A stretch of DNA of 64,000 nt, taken from the NCBI GenBank assembly GCA_018432615.1, contig JAHDSQ010000003.1, forward strand, positions 103,729-167,728, written 5' to 3'. The stretch is from Clostridia bacterium (GTDB lineage: Bacteria > Bacillota > Peptococcia > DRI-13 > SM3-B62). Below, piece after piece: positions 16,936 through 25,267 of the stretch (positions within the stretch are counted from its first letter, which is position 1; each line of letters opens with the position of its first letter). The position numbers were made by a program, and so were the translations under genes. Under the pieces are notes generated by a model, which was given only the letters and a program-made list of their open reading frames with translations, made no database searches and was not told the origin of the DNA.

Positions 16936-17802
16936 TTGAAAGAGATGTTTTTACGTACGGCACAATTCATGGGGGCATGTGAGGAGCATGAAGCGGTTGA
17001 TGCTGTGCTTGCGGGGGTGCCGATGGACTTTACGGCAAGTTTTAGACCGGGATCCAGAACGGCACCGCAAGAGGTGCGCAATGTCTCTTATGTTCTGGAA
17101 GAATACAGCTTCTACCAGAAAAAGAGCTTAACGGATTTAAGGTATTACGATGCCGGCGATCTGGTACTTCCTTATGGCAATGTGGCAGAAAGCCTGAATT
17201 TGATTGAAAAGGCTGCGACAGGTTTTTTCGGTAGTGGAGTGTTCCCGCTCTTTTTGGGAGGAGAGCATTTGATATCTTTCCCTATTATCAAGGCGTGCTA
17301 TGAGAGGTATCCGGATTTGGTGGTTGTGCACTTTGATGCTCATGCAGATTTACGCTGCTCTTACGAAGGCGAGGGTAATTCCCATGCCACTGTAATGTAC
17401 AAGGTAGCAGAAATGCTGGGGAAGGATAGACTGTACCAATTTGGGATCAGGTCAGGTACGAGTGAAGAATTTGCATACGCCGAGCAACACACAAAGATAT
17501 ATCCTGATGAAATATTTCCTGCTCTTGAGGGAGTTGTTGAGAGGCTCAGTGGAACACCGGTTTATGTATCCTTGGATATCGATGCGGTGGACCCGGCTTT
17601 TGCCCCCGGTACAGGCACGCCTGAGCCGGGAGGCTGCAGTGCCAGAGAGATATTGGCCGCGGTTAGGGCTATGAGTTCGTTAAATGTCGTAGGTATGGAT
17701 ATAGTTGAGATTCTGCCTGCCTATGACGAAGCCCAGATAACAGCGGTATTGGGAGCTAAGCTGGTAAGAGAGGCGCTTTTGGCATTTGCCGCGAAAATAT
17801 GA
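16936..17802 (+). CDS. speB: Agmatinase family ureohydrolase
   Basis: Hydrolyses agmatine to putrescine and urea. 288 residues. The binuclear Mn ligands are all present: GGEH, FDAHADLR (Asp-His-Asp) and SLDIDAVDPAFAPGTGTPEPGG region (the second Asp pair). Start is TTG with GGAGGGCG upstream. With speE directly upstream the pair would supply putrescine and convert it to spermidine; the arginine decarboxylase needed to make agmatine is not in the window. The speE-speB order matches Bacillus. Confidence 0.93.
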   Translation: MKEMFLRTAQFMGACEEHEAVDAVLAGVPMDFTASFRPGSRTAPQEVRNVSYVLEEYSFYQKKSLTDLRYYDAGDLVLPYGNVAESLNLIEKAATGFFGSGVFPLFLGGEHLISFPIIKACYERYPDLVVVHFDAHADLRCSYEGEGNSHATVMYKVAEMLGKDRLYQFGIRSGTSEEFAYAEQHTKIYPDEIFPALEGVVERLSGTPVYVSLDIDAVDPAFAPGTGTPEPGGCSAREILAAVRAMSSLNVVGMDIVEILPAYDEAQITAVLGAKLVREALLAFAAKI

Positions 17803-17879
17803 TAAACACAAGACACAAAGCAAAAAACAGAGCTTGATAAAACCACATAAATGAGCCACATAAAAACGGGGAAAAGAAG

Positions 17880-17908
17880 TTGACACAGTCATAAGGCCGT
17901 GATAAAAT
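17880..17908 (+). promoter_or_regulatory. Strong promoter for tRNA-Phe/tRNA-Gly
   Basis: TTGACA (17880-17885), 17-bp spacer, TAAAAT (17903-17908), 26 bases before the mature tRNA-Phe. Confidence 0.85.
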
Positions 17909-17934
17909 AGCTATTGTCAATCCGTTAATCACCT

Positions 17935-18010
<76 letters not shown>

Positions 18011-18032
18011 TTATATGTTTGAATACTGTTAT

Positions 18033-18107
18033 GCGGAAGTGGCTCAGTGGTAGAGCATCGCCTTGCCAAGGCGAGGGTCGCGAGTTCGAATCTCGTCTTC
18101 CGCTCCA
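18033..18107 (+). tRNA. tRNA-Gly (GCC)
   Basis: A 75-nt cloverleaf: acceptor GCGGAAG/CTTCCGC, anticodon loop TTGCCAA with anticodon GCC, T arm with GTTCGAATC, discriminator T and encoded CCA. It lies 22 bases after tRNA-Phe in the same unit. Confidence 0.97.
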
Positions 18108-18122
18108 TTAAAAAAAAGGAAG

Positions 18123-18143
18123 CCTGGCTCTGCCAGGTTCTTT
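18123..18143 (+). terminator. Terminator after tRNA-Gly
   Basis: CCTGGC-TCT-GCCAGG stem followed by TTCTTTAT. The T-run is imperfect. Confidence 0.6.
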
Positions 18144-18190
18144 ATACATTAACAGGGGTTTTTAATGTGTTTTTTGGTCCAACAACTACC

Positions 18191-18220
18191 TTGACAGAAA
18201 TGTTCTTTCTCTGATAAAAT
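18191..18220 (+). promoter_or_regulatory. Promoter for tRNA-Cys/tRNA-Leu
   Basis: TTGACA (18191-18196), 18-bp spacer, TAAAAT (18215-18220), 29 bases before the mature tRNA-Cys. Confidence 0.8.
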
Positions 18221-18249
18221 GTTGTTTGCTTCGGTCAGGTTATTGACAT

Positions 18250-18325
18250 GGTGCGGTGGCGAAGAGGCTAACGCTGCGGACTGCAAATCCGCCATCCGTC
18301 GGTTCAAATCCGACCCGCACCTCCA
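18250..18325 (+). tRNA. tRNA-Cys (GCA)
   Basis: A 76-nt cloverleaf: acceptor GGTGCGG/CCGCACC, anticodon loop CTGCAAA with anticodon GCA, T loop TTCAAAT, discriminator T and encoded CCA. Confidence 0.96.
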
Positions 18326-18346
18326 GTATGATAAATCCGTGATTGT

Positions 18347-18435
18347 GCCCGAGTGGCGGAATTGGCAGACGCACAGGACTTAAAATCCTGCGAGACTTAA
18401 ATCTCGTGCCGGTTCGACCCCGGCCTCGGGCACCA
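18347..18435 (+). tRNA. tRNA-Leu (TAA)
   Basis: An 89-nt class II tRNA: acceptor GCCCGAG/CTCGGGC, anticodon loop CTTAAAA with anticodon TAA, a long variable arm (CGAGACTTAAATCTCG) typical of Leu, discriminator A and encoded CCA. Confidence 0.97.
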
Positions 18436-18461
18436 CTTATAACAAGGCTGAAGGCCGAGAT

Positions 18462-18489
18462 AAAGACATCCGTTGAGGTGTCTTTTTTT
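18462..18489 (+). terminator. Terminator of the Cys/Leu tRNA unit
   Basis: AAAGACA (18462-18468) pairs with TGTCTTT (18479-18485) and runs into TTTTT. Confidence 0.8.
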
Positions 18490-18532
18490 GTACTTTCGAC
18501 GGAAAACATCATAAAAATTAGCAAAAAAACCA

Positions 18533-18561
18533 TTGACTATACATGCATAATTGTATACAAT
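18533..18561 (+). promoter_or_regulatory. Promoter and overlapping inverted repeat ahead of citrate synthase
   Basis: TTGACT (18533-18538), 17-bp spacer, TACAAT (18556-18561). An inverted repeat TATACA-N8-TGTATA (18538-18543 and 18552-18557) fills the spacer and touches both hexamers, so a bound repressor would block polymerase. The citrate synthase start is 51 bases downstream. Confidence 0.65.
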
Positions 18562-18611
18562 AGAACACGTATACGAGTTAAATATTTTAACATATTGCAG
18601 GAGGATTATAG

Positions 18612-20003
18612 ATGTTATTAGCTTATGACAATTATGCAAAATACAGCACTTCATATCTTAAAGAACTGGCAGAACTAGCCAAGAGAAACAATGTCTTTGA
18701 TACGGAGCTATATAACGAATACAATGTTAAGAAGGGCTTGAGAAATAAAAATGGAACAGGCGTATTGGTTGGGCTGACGGGCATTGGAGATGTTGTTGGT
18801 TACCGGATGGAGGACGGAACCAAAATACCGATAGACGGGGAGCTCTACTACAGAGGTTATGGAATAGACCGTATAATCTCCGGTTTTCAGAAAGAAAAAA
18901 GGTTTGGGTTTGAGGAAGTCTGTTATCTTCTAATTTTTGGTCAATTACCCGATAAGGATGAATTGCTGGATTTTCAGGCTTATCTTGGTGACAATAGAGT
19001 TCTTCCTGATGGTTTTGTAGAGGATATGGTGCTGAAAGTGCCCAGCCCTAATATCATGAATAAGCTGGCCAGAAGCGTATTAGCCCTTTACTGTTACGAC
19101 CGATCCCCTGAGGATAATAACGTTGCCAATGTTGTCAGACAGTCACTTGAATTGCTTGCTTACTTTCCTGCCATGGTAGCTTATGCTTACCAGGCTAAAT
19201 CAAGATATTATGACAGTAAGAGTCTTTTCATACATAGCCCGCAGCCAAATTTAGGCACAGCAGAAAACCTCCTATACATGCTTAGACCGACAAACGAGTA
19301 CACGAGGCTGGAAGCGGAGCTTTTGGATTTGGTTCTGGTTTTGCACGCCGAACACGGCGGGGGAAACAATTCAACATTTACTACACGCGTAGTTACTTCC
19401 GCAGATACGGATACATACTCTGCTATTGCAGCCGCGATTGGTTCGCTGAAGGGAAGCAAGCACGGTGGAGCCAATATCAAGGTTTATGAGATGATGGAAA
19501 ACGTCAAGGAAAACGTTCGTGATTGGGAAGATGATGAAGAAATCAAGGCTTATCTGAAAATGCTCCTCGAGAAGAAAGCCCATGACAAATCAGGGCTTAT
19601 TTACGGGATGGGGCACGCTGTGTATACCTTGTCTGATCCCAGGGCGGTTCAATTAAAGAAAAAGGCCGAAGAGTTAGCAAAGGCCAAGGGTTTAGAGAAA
19701 GAGTATCGACTGTTTAATGCCGTTGAGAAATTAAGTCCCGCCGTCTTTGAGGAAATAACCGGGAAAGAAAAACTGCTTTGCGCAAATGTTGATCTTTATT
19801 CTGGGCTCGTCTATAGGGCGCTGGGTATACCTCGCGAACTGTTCACTCCCTTATTCGCCACCGCGAGGATTGCCAGTTGGTGCGCCCATAGGATAGAAGA
19901 AATGGTGAGCGGGGGAAGGATTATTCGTCCCGCCTACAGGAATATACTTGACTGGAAAGAGTACATTCCTTTAACGGAAAGGCCAAAAATACTACCTCTT
20001 TAG
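18612..20003 (+). CDS. Citrate synthase (Si-type family)
   Basis: Condenses acetyl-CoA with oxaloacetate to citrate; 463 residues. The catalytic triad is recognisable: His in VLHAEHGGG (about 239-245), His in GMGHAVY (about 332-338) and Asp in NVDLYSGLVY (about 393). The family Arg is in GSLKGSKHGGAN and near the C-terminal AHRIEE. It has a long N-terminal extension, as in other clostridial homologues. 2-methylcitrate synthase cannot be excluded. AGGAGG precedes the ATG by seven bases. No aconitase or isocitrate dehydrogenase lies nearby. Confidence 0.92.
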   Translation: MLLAYDNYAKYSTSYLKELAELAKRNNVFDTELYNEYNVKKGLRNKNGTGVLVGLTGIGDVVGYRMEDGTKIPIDGELYYRGYGIDRIISGFQKEKRFGFEEVCYLLIFGQLPDKDELLDFQAYLGDNRVLPDGFVEDMVLKVPSPNIMNKLARSVLALYCYDRSPEDNNVANVVRQSLELLAYFPAMVAYAYQAKSRYYDSKSLFIHSPQPNLGTAENLLYMLRPTNEYTRLEAELLDLVLVLHAEHGGGNNSTFTTRVVTSADTDTYSAIAAAIGSLKGSKHGGANIKVYEMMENVKENVRDWEDDEEIKAYLKMLLEKKAHDKSGLIYGMGHAVYTLSDPRAVQLKKKAEELAKAKGLEKEYRLFNAVEKLSPAVFEEITGKEKLLCANVDLYSGLVYRALGIPRELFTPLFATARIASWCAHRIEEMVSGGRIIRPAYRNILDWKEYIPLTERPKILPL

Positions 20004-20356
20004 ACCTGTACACCCCTGTTTTTTAGCTGGCTCAGCTTTTTTTTGGAACATTCCTCACACCTGAACTCCGGACGTTTGTCGTTTAGCTTATCATAGTTTT
20101 TAGCTTTAACCAGCCGATAACCTTTGGCAATTTTACCACAATCAACGCATTCCACTTGTTCCTCAATTTCCCATAAAGGATTAAAAATAGTAGTTCTGAA
20201 GATGTATTTGTCCACCCAAAAGAAGATAAGTCCCCCGATTAGATTTGCCACGATTGTTTTGGTTGTAACATCAAAAGTAAGATAATACATGCAGAGTGCT
20301 AAAATAGGGGTGCTTAATTGCCAACGCAAAAGGTAAAATAAGTACTTTTTTATCAT
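20000..20356 (-). CDS. Small membrane protein with zinc-ribbon tail (118 aa)
   Basis: Two hydrophobic helices (about 5-28 and 34-52) are followed by a cytosolic tail with CVDC (about 70) and CEEC (about 101), a split four-Cys metal site. CAGGTGG precedes the ATG. It ends against the citrate synthase stop with a 4-base overlap. I do not recognise the family. Confidence 0.7.
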   Translation of the reverse strand: MIKKYLFYLLRWQLSTPILALCMYYLTFDVTTKTIVANLIGGLIFFWVDKYIFRTTIFNPLWEIEEQVECVDCGKIAKGYRLVKAKNYDKLNDKRPEFRCEECSKKKLSQLKNRGVQV

Positions 20357-20407
20357 GTTGCCACCTGCCTCGCTTAAGAAGTGATTCGTTCTTCATGAGA
20401 TGTTTGC

Positions 20408-20450
20408 AAAATCATAAGATTAGCATTTGACATGCTAGTCTTATGATTTT
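20408..20450. repeat. 19-bp inverted repeat between divergent genes
   Basis: AAAATCATAAGATTAGCAT (20408-20426) pairs with ATGCTAGTCTTATGATTTT (20432-20450) with one mismatch and a 5-base loop. It lies between two divergent genes, 52 bases from one start codon and about 118 from the other, so it is not a terminator for either. Confidence 0.8.
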
Positions 20451-20567
20451 ATTGGTTATATTATATCTTTTTGTGCGCCCAAATCAAAGGAAACTTGTTT
20501 GTGTTTAACCGAAAATATGGTAATATGGTTAAAGGGTTCCAAAAACCGGAAAGAGAAGGGCTTGCTA

Positions 20568-20999
20568 ATGAGATTATGGTCACTCCACCCTGTATACCTT
20601 GATTCTAAAGGATTAACCGCTTTATGGCGCGAGGGACTGCTGGCCCAGAAAGTTCTGTTAGGAGAAACTAAAGGGTATCGTAATCATCCGCAGCTTTTAA
20701 GGTTTAAAGAATCATCAGACAGTTTGGCAGCCATTGGAACATATTTGCATTATGTCTGGCAAGAAGGGGAGAAAAGAAATTATAACTTTTCCCGGGAAAA
20801 GATTCTTTTTTATACAGATGATATAAAGCTGGAAGTTAACAGAGGACAAGTCCTTTATGAATTTAACTTGCTGCTTGCAAAGCTGAACAGAAGAAACGAA
20901 GCGAAATACAGGGAAATCTGTTCGCTCCGAGATGTTGTTGCCCATCCCCTGTTTATAATAAAAGAAGGGGACGTGGAAAGCTGGGAAAGGGTTCATTAG
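20568..20999 (+). CDS. Pyrimidine dimer DNA glycosylase family protein
   Basis: 143 residues resembling the Pyr_excise family (T4 endonuclease V-related) that cleaves the glycosyl bond at UV-induced dimers and nicks the abasic site. The start MRLWSLHPVYLDSKGL and the segment WREGLLAQKVL..GYRNHPQL are characteristic. The family's catalytic amine is the N-terminal residue after Met removal. I set the start at ATG 20568, with AGAAGGG upstream; the longer frame lacks a ribosome site and would bury the N-terminus. Its stop overlaps the convergent ldh stop. Confidence 0.82.
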   Translation: MRLWSLHPVYLDSKGLTALWREGLLAQKVLLGETKGYRNHPQLLRFKESSDSLAAIGTYLHYVWQEGEKRNYNFSREKILFYTDDIKLEVNRGQVLYEFNLLLAKLNRRNEAKYREICSLRDVVAHPLFIIKEGDVESWERVH

Positions 21000-21937
21000 C
21001 TTGCGGTGTTGATAATGTTTTTAATCAGTCGTGCACTTTCCTGCAAAGCCGATTTTTCTTCGTTTGATATGGGCAGTTCAAAAACCGTGTGACGTCCTTT
21101 GGAATTCACAAGACATGGTAAACTAAGGCAAACATCCTTGATGCCATATTGTCCTTCAAGGAGTGAGGAAATGGTTAGAATTGAGTTCTCATCTCTGAGG
21201 ATTGCTTTAATAATGCGTCGTACGGCGAGAGCAATTGCGTAGTATGTTGCACCTTTACGTTCAATAATATGGTAGGCCGCATTTTTTACGTTGTTAAAAA
21301 CTTCGATGTGGTTAAGGGAGGCATTTCCAAAGGAGGTATTTTGGGGTGATTCAAAGTGTGAGAGTCCTGTTCCGCCGATATTTGCCAGGCTCCACAAGGG
21401 AACCTCACTGTCACCGTGTTCACCTACGATATAGGCATGAACGTTGCGTGCGTCAATATCATAGTAGGTACTGATTTCCTGCCGGAAACGAGAACTGTCC
21501 AAAACAGTGCCGGACCCAATTACCTGATGAGGTGAAAGGTTAGAATTCTTCAAGGCTACATACGTTAAGACATCTACGGGATTAGTGACAATCAGAAAAA
21601 TGGCTGCGGGACAAATTGACGCAAGCCTTGTTATTAACTCTTTGATAATGACAGTGTTTCTCTCTGCCAGGTCTAAGCGCGTTTCATTGGGATTTTGATT
21701 AGCCCCGGCGGTGATAATGACGATTTTTGATCCTTTACAGTCTTCCAACTCGCCGGGAATGATGCGGACGGGATGGATAAAGGAGGCACCGTCGTTAAGG
21801 TCCATGGCCTCACCCTCGGCTTTTTTTCTGTCTTTATCCACTAAAACCAGGTCGGAGACCATGCCGTCTCCCACGAGGGCGAAAGCGATGCTGGCTCCGA
21901 CAAAACCGGTTCCAATTATCGAAATTCGTGTGCTCAC
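20996..21937 (-). CDS. ldh: L-lactate dehydrogenase
   Basis: Reduces pyruvate to L-lactate with NADH. 313 residues. The Rossmann loop is GTGFVGAS (9-16), the NAD-binding Asp lies in LVDKDRKK, the mobile loop is NQNPNETRLDL, whose Gln favours lactate over malate (malate dehydrogenases have Arg there), and the catalytic His is in GEHGDSEVP. Start is GTG with AAGGAGTG upstream. Monocistronic. Confidence 0.93.
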   Translation of the reverse strand: MSTRISIIGTGFVGASIAFALVGDGMVSDLVLVDKDRKKAEGEAMDLNDGASFIHPVRIIPGELEDCKGSKIVIITAGANQNPNETRLDLAERNTVIIKELITRLASICPAAIFLIVTNPVDVLTYVALKNSNLSPHQVIGSGTVLDSSRFRQEISTYYDIDARNVHAYIVGEHGDSEVPLWSLANIGGTGLSHFESPQNTSFGNASLNHIEVFNNVKNAAYHIIERKGATYYAIALAVRRIIKAILRDENSILTISSLLEGQYGIKDVCLSLPCLVNSKGRHTVFELPISNEEKSALQESARLIKNIINTAS

Positions 21938-22072
21938 TAAGATACACTCCTTGTTCTATATAGTCTTGTTCCCTTTATATCTTTTCAAAATGAGGGATTT
22001 GTATACTTAGAAGGTTCTTTGTGGGCAGAAGAATTGATTGATACAAAAAATTTGAGACAGGAGTGAAGTGTA

Positions 22073-22495
22073 ATGAAAGAGAATGTATATGCAGAGGAAA
22101 AAATCTATATGGGAAGATTGCCGCAAGGCAGCGATATTCTGGTGTCACTTGGTGAAATAGCCAAAAAAAACGGCATTAAGACAGGCCAAATTCAGATGAT
22201 CGGTGCTGTCCAATGCGCGGTAGTGGGTTATTACGACCAAGATAACATGGCATATAAAACCCTGAAGCTCGAAGGCCATTATGAGGTGTTGTGCTTGACC
22301 GGCAACATATCTTTAAAAGACGAGGAGCCCTTCATTCATGCACACGTTGTCTTGGGAGACGACAAAGGGATTTGTTACGGAGGACACTTAATGGAAGGCA
22401 CGAGAGTATTTGCCGGGGAATACATTGTCAGGGCATTTGCGGGAGAAGAGATGAAGAGGGTTTTTGATGAGAAGACAGGGCTTTACCTCTGGTAA
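22073..22495 (+). CDS. PPC/DUF296 domain protein
   Basis: A 140-residue stand-alone PPC domain, the fold found next to AT-hooks in plants and alone in prokaryotes. It carries the metal-site signature FIHAHVVLGDD with GGHLMEGT, and MGRLPQGSDIL at the start. The prokaryotic function is not established. GGAGTG precedes the ATG. It ends six bases before recD2, so the two may be cotranscribed. Confidence 0.85.
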   Translation: MKENVYAEEKIYMGRLPQGSDILVSLGEIAKKNGIKTGQIQMIGAVQCAVVGYYDQDNMAYKTLKLEGHYEVLCLTGNISLKDEEPFIHAHVVLGDDKGICYGGHLMEGTRVFAGEYIVRAFAGEEMKRVFDEKTGLYLW

Positions 22496-22518
22496 TAATC
22501 GTGGATAGGTTGGTATTT

Positions 22519-24663
22519 ATGGAGAAAAAGTATGAAAAGTTATCGGGTTTAGTCGAGAGAATCACCTTTGTTAACGAAGAAAACGGATTCAGTGTCATAA
22601 AAGTGAGGGCCAAAGGCTTCGGAGAGCTTGTTACCGTGGTAGGAAGCTTGTCCTTCGTGAACGTTGGTTCTGTTGTTAACATGAAGGGTGAGTGGGTAAA
22701 TACTGCTAAATTTGGGATGCAGTTTAAGGTGCAGTCCTGTTCCGAAAGTATACCTGCAACTGTTGTCGGGATAGAAAAGTACCTTGGCAGCGGTTTAATA
22801 AAAGGTATCGGGCCTGTTTATGCCAAGCGAATAGTAAAAAGATTTAAAGAGGATACCCTGCGGGTGATTGAGGAAGAACCGGATAAACTGTTAGAGACCG
22901 AGGGTATTGGAGAAAAGAGATTGGAAATGGTTAAGCAGGCTTGGCAGGAGCATAAAGAGATCAAGAATGTGATGATTTTTTTACAGAGCTACGATGTTTC
23001 TACATCTTACGCTGTCAAAATATATAGAACATATGGCGATGACAGTGTCAGGCTTGTAAAGGAAAACCCCTACCGGCTGGCGGATGATATTTGGGGAATC
23101 GGCTTTAAGACGGCGGATGGTATCGCCGAAAAGATGGGTTATGATCCCGATTCTTATGTCCGTTGCAGGTCGGGAATACTGTTTGTGCTTAATCAGCTTT
23201 CCGGCGAGGGGCATTGCTACGCTCGGCGGGAACAACTCTTGCAGGCTGCTCTTGAATTGTTAGGAGTTGAAGAAGCTATTCTTAATAATGCCGTAGACAG
23301 AATGATTGAAGAAAAATCGATTATCAGTGAGATAGGAGAAGTTCTTTATTTACCTGCTTTATATCACAGTGAGGTTGGTGTAGCGCGGAGAATAACTGAT
23401 ATCTGTCGAGCCGAAAGAGGTATTCGTATAGAGGGAGTAGACGGTGTTATTGAGCGTGTGCAAAAAGAGAATGCGATAAAGTATGATGAAGTACAGATAG
23501 AAGCAATCAAGACTGCGGCAGAGTCCAAATTCATGGTATTGACCGGAGGTCCGGGAACGGGGAAGACAACAACGACCCTCGCTATTATCAAATCCTTTGA
23601 AAAACTGTCGGCCCGTATATTGCTGGCAGCACCGACCGGAAGAGCAGCCAAAAGGTTTTCGGAGGTTACCGGGATGGAGGCCAAAACGATCCATCGCCTT
23701 TTGGAATTCAAACCTCCGGAAGGATACCTGATAAACGCTGAGAATCAATTGAAGTGTGATGTCCTTATTGTTGATGAAACATCAATGGTCGACATCATAT
23801 TAATGTATAACCTGCTCAAGGCAGTACCTGATCGAGCCATCGTTATTCTGGTAGGAGATGTGGATCAACTACCCTCTGTCGGCGCCGGTAATGTCTTGCG
23901 TGATATCATTGAGTCGCATTCCGTTAATGTGGTGAAGCTGACCAGAATATTTCGTCAGGCTATGGGCAGTATGATCGTCACTAATGCCCACCGGATAAAT
24001 GAAGGTATGTTTCCGGTATTGAAGGGAAGAAAAGAAAGCGACTTTTTCTTTATAGATCAGGAAGAACCGGAAAAGGTTTTGGAGACAATAAAAAACCTTT
24101 GCATACAAAGGTTGCCGTCATATTATGGAGTGGATCCTATCGCCGACATACAGGTGCTTGCGCCCATGACTAGAGGTGGGGTAGGTACGCGCAATCTTAA
24201 TGTTGTACTGCAGGAGGCTTTAAACCCTGAAAAAAAGTGCCTTTACCACAGTGGCGTGATGTTTAAGCTTAACGATAAGGTAATGCAGATCAAAAATAAT
24301 TATGAGAAAAACGTTTTTAACGGCGATATCGGCAGAATTAAAAGCATTGACCTAGAGGATAGGCAGGTAGTGATTAGGTTCGATGGAAACGATGTGGAAT
24401 ATGATGCCGGCGAATTGGACGAGGTGGTACTGGCCTATGCAACAACTATTCATAAAAGTCAGGGGAGCGAATACGGGATCGTAGTAGTGCCACTGGTGAC
24501 ACAGCATTTTATGATGCTGCAGCGAAATTTGCTATATACTTGTGTGACCAGGGCGAAGAAGGCTATAGTGATAGTGGGTACAAAAAAAGCCTTAGCTATT
24601 GCGGTCAAGAATAATAAGGTCAAGAGTCGCAACAGCAGGCTTGTGGAAAGGCTAAAAGAATAA
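22519..24663 (+). CDS. recD2: RecD2-type ATP-dependent DNA helicase
   Basis: A 5'-to-3' superfamily 1B helicase that acts without RecBC. 714 residues from ATG 22519; a GTG at 22501 is possible but lacks a ribosome site. The N-terminal OB-like region reads KLSGLVERITFVNEENGF, helix-hairpin-helix repeats follow (GIGPVYAKRI, EGIGEKRLEM, WGIGFKTADG), then Walker A GGPGTGKTTTT near 343-353, motif II DETSM near 419, and the C-terminal YATTIHKSQGSEY and LLYTCVTRAKK motifs. With AddAB also present, it probably serves in repair or fork rescue. Confidence 0.95.
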   Translation: MEKKYEKLSGLVERITFVNEENGFSVIKVRAKGFGELVTVVGSLSFVNVGSVVNMKGEWVNTAKFGMQFKVQSCSESIPATVVGIEKYLGSGLIKGIGPVYAKRIVKRFKEDTLRVIEEEPDKLLETEGIGEKRLEMVKQAWQEHKEIKNVMIFLQSYDVSTSYAVKIYRTYGDDSVRLVKENPYRLADDIWGIGFKTADGIAEKMGYDPDSYVRCRSGILFVLNQLSGEGHCYARREQLLQAALELLGVEEAILNNAVDRMIEEKSIISEIGEVLYLPALYHSEVGVARRITDICRAERGIRIEGVDGVIERVQKENAIKYDEVQIEAIKTAAESKFMVLTGGPGTGKTTTTLAIIKSFEKLSARILLAAPTGRAAKRFSEVTGMEAKTIHRLLEFKPPEGYLINAENQLKCDVLIVDETSMVDIILMYNLLKAVPDRAIVILVGDVDQLPSVGAGNVLRDIIESHSVNVVKLTRIFRQAMGSMIVTNAHRINEGMFPVLKGRKESDFFFIDQEEPEKVLETIKNLCIQRLPSYYGVDPIADIQVLAPMTRGGVGTRNLNVVLQEALNPEKKCLYHSGVMFKLNDKVMQIKNNYEKNVFNGDIGRIKSIDLEDRQVVIRFDGNDVEYDAGELDEVVLAYATTIHKSQGSEYGIVVVPLVTQHFMMLQRNLLYTCVTRAKKAIVIVGTKKALAIAVKNNKVKSRNSRLVERLKE

Positions 24664-24667
24664 TTTG

Positions 24668-25072
24668 TTACTTTTCTCTCTCAATGAACTCAAAGGAAAT
24701 ATTTCCTGTCGAAGACGGATCGGTGAAAATATTTTTGCCAATGCCCGGTACACTTTGGGCTTCACTACTCTGGAAACGGATACCCTTTTCCTTTAAAAGG
24801 GCAATGGTATCATCGATGTTGTCAACACTAAGAGCGATATGGAAAATCCCTTCGCCATTGTTTTCTATCAGATTGTTAAAGGGGCTTTCCGGTGCTGTGG
24901 CTGAAACTAATTCAAGGGCGGATTCTCCGCAGGGAACAAAAGATATCTTAATATGGCCGGGCAATTCAAGTTGTTTCCCCAACTCAAGACCTAACGTGTC
25001 TGTATAAAGCGAGAGTGAGTCCTCAAGATTTTTCACAGCTATTCCGATGTGGTCAATCTGCAAAACTTTCAT
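24668..25072 (-). CDS. mce: Methylmalonyl-CoA epimerase
   Basis: A VOC-fold epimerase that interconverts (2R)- and (2S)-methylmalonyl-CoA. 134 residues with the family start QIDHIGIAVKNLEDSL (metal His8), ALELVSAT, GEGIFHIALSVDNID (metal His) and FEFIE at the end (metal Glu). AAAGGAGGTTGATG precedes the ATG. It is converging on recD2 with a four-base gap. Methylmalonyl-CoA mutase, its usual neighbour, is absent from the window. Confidence 0.9.
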   Translation of the reverse strand: MKVLQIDHIGIAVKNLEDSLSLYTDTLGLELGKQLELPGHIKISFVPCGESALELVSATAPESPFNNLIENNGEGIFHIALSVDNIDDTIALLKEKGIRFQSSEAQSVPGIGKNIFTDPSSTGNISFEFIEREK

Positions 25073-25267
25073 GCTTTCATCAACCTCCTTTTTGCAACAT
25101 ATTATACCATATTATGAAAAATATAAAAATAGAATGACATTACTATCTTGAATAATTAGTAATTATGCAGTATCATTTAAATGTTAGTATTTGTCGATGA
25201 GTGATTTTTTTTACGGACCATTATACTCAAAGGAGAATAACGCCTATTGGAACTGGAGGAGGAATCG

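Noticed and set aside
18240..18654. Open frames of 85-97 codons around the tRNA-Cys and tRNA-Leu genes
   Set aside because: They are read through the tRNA genes and their terminator and have no ribosome sites.
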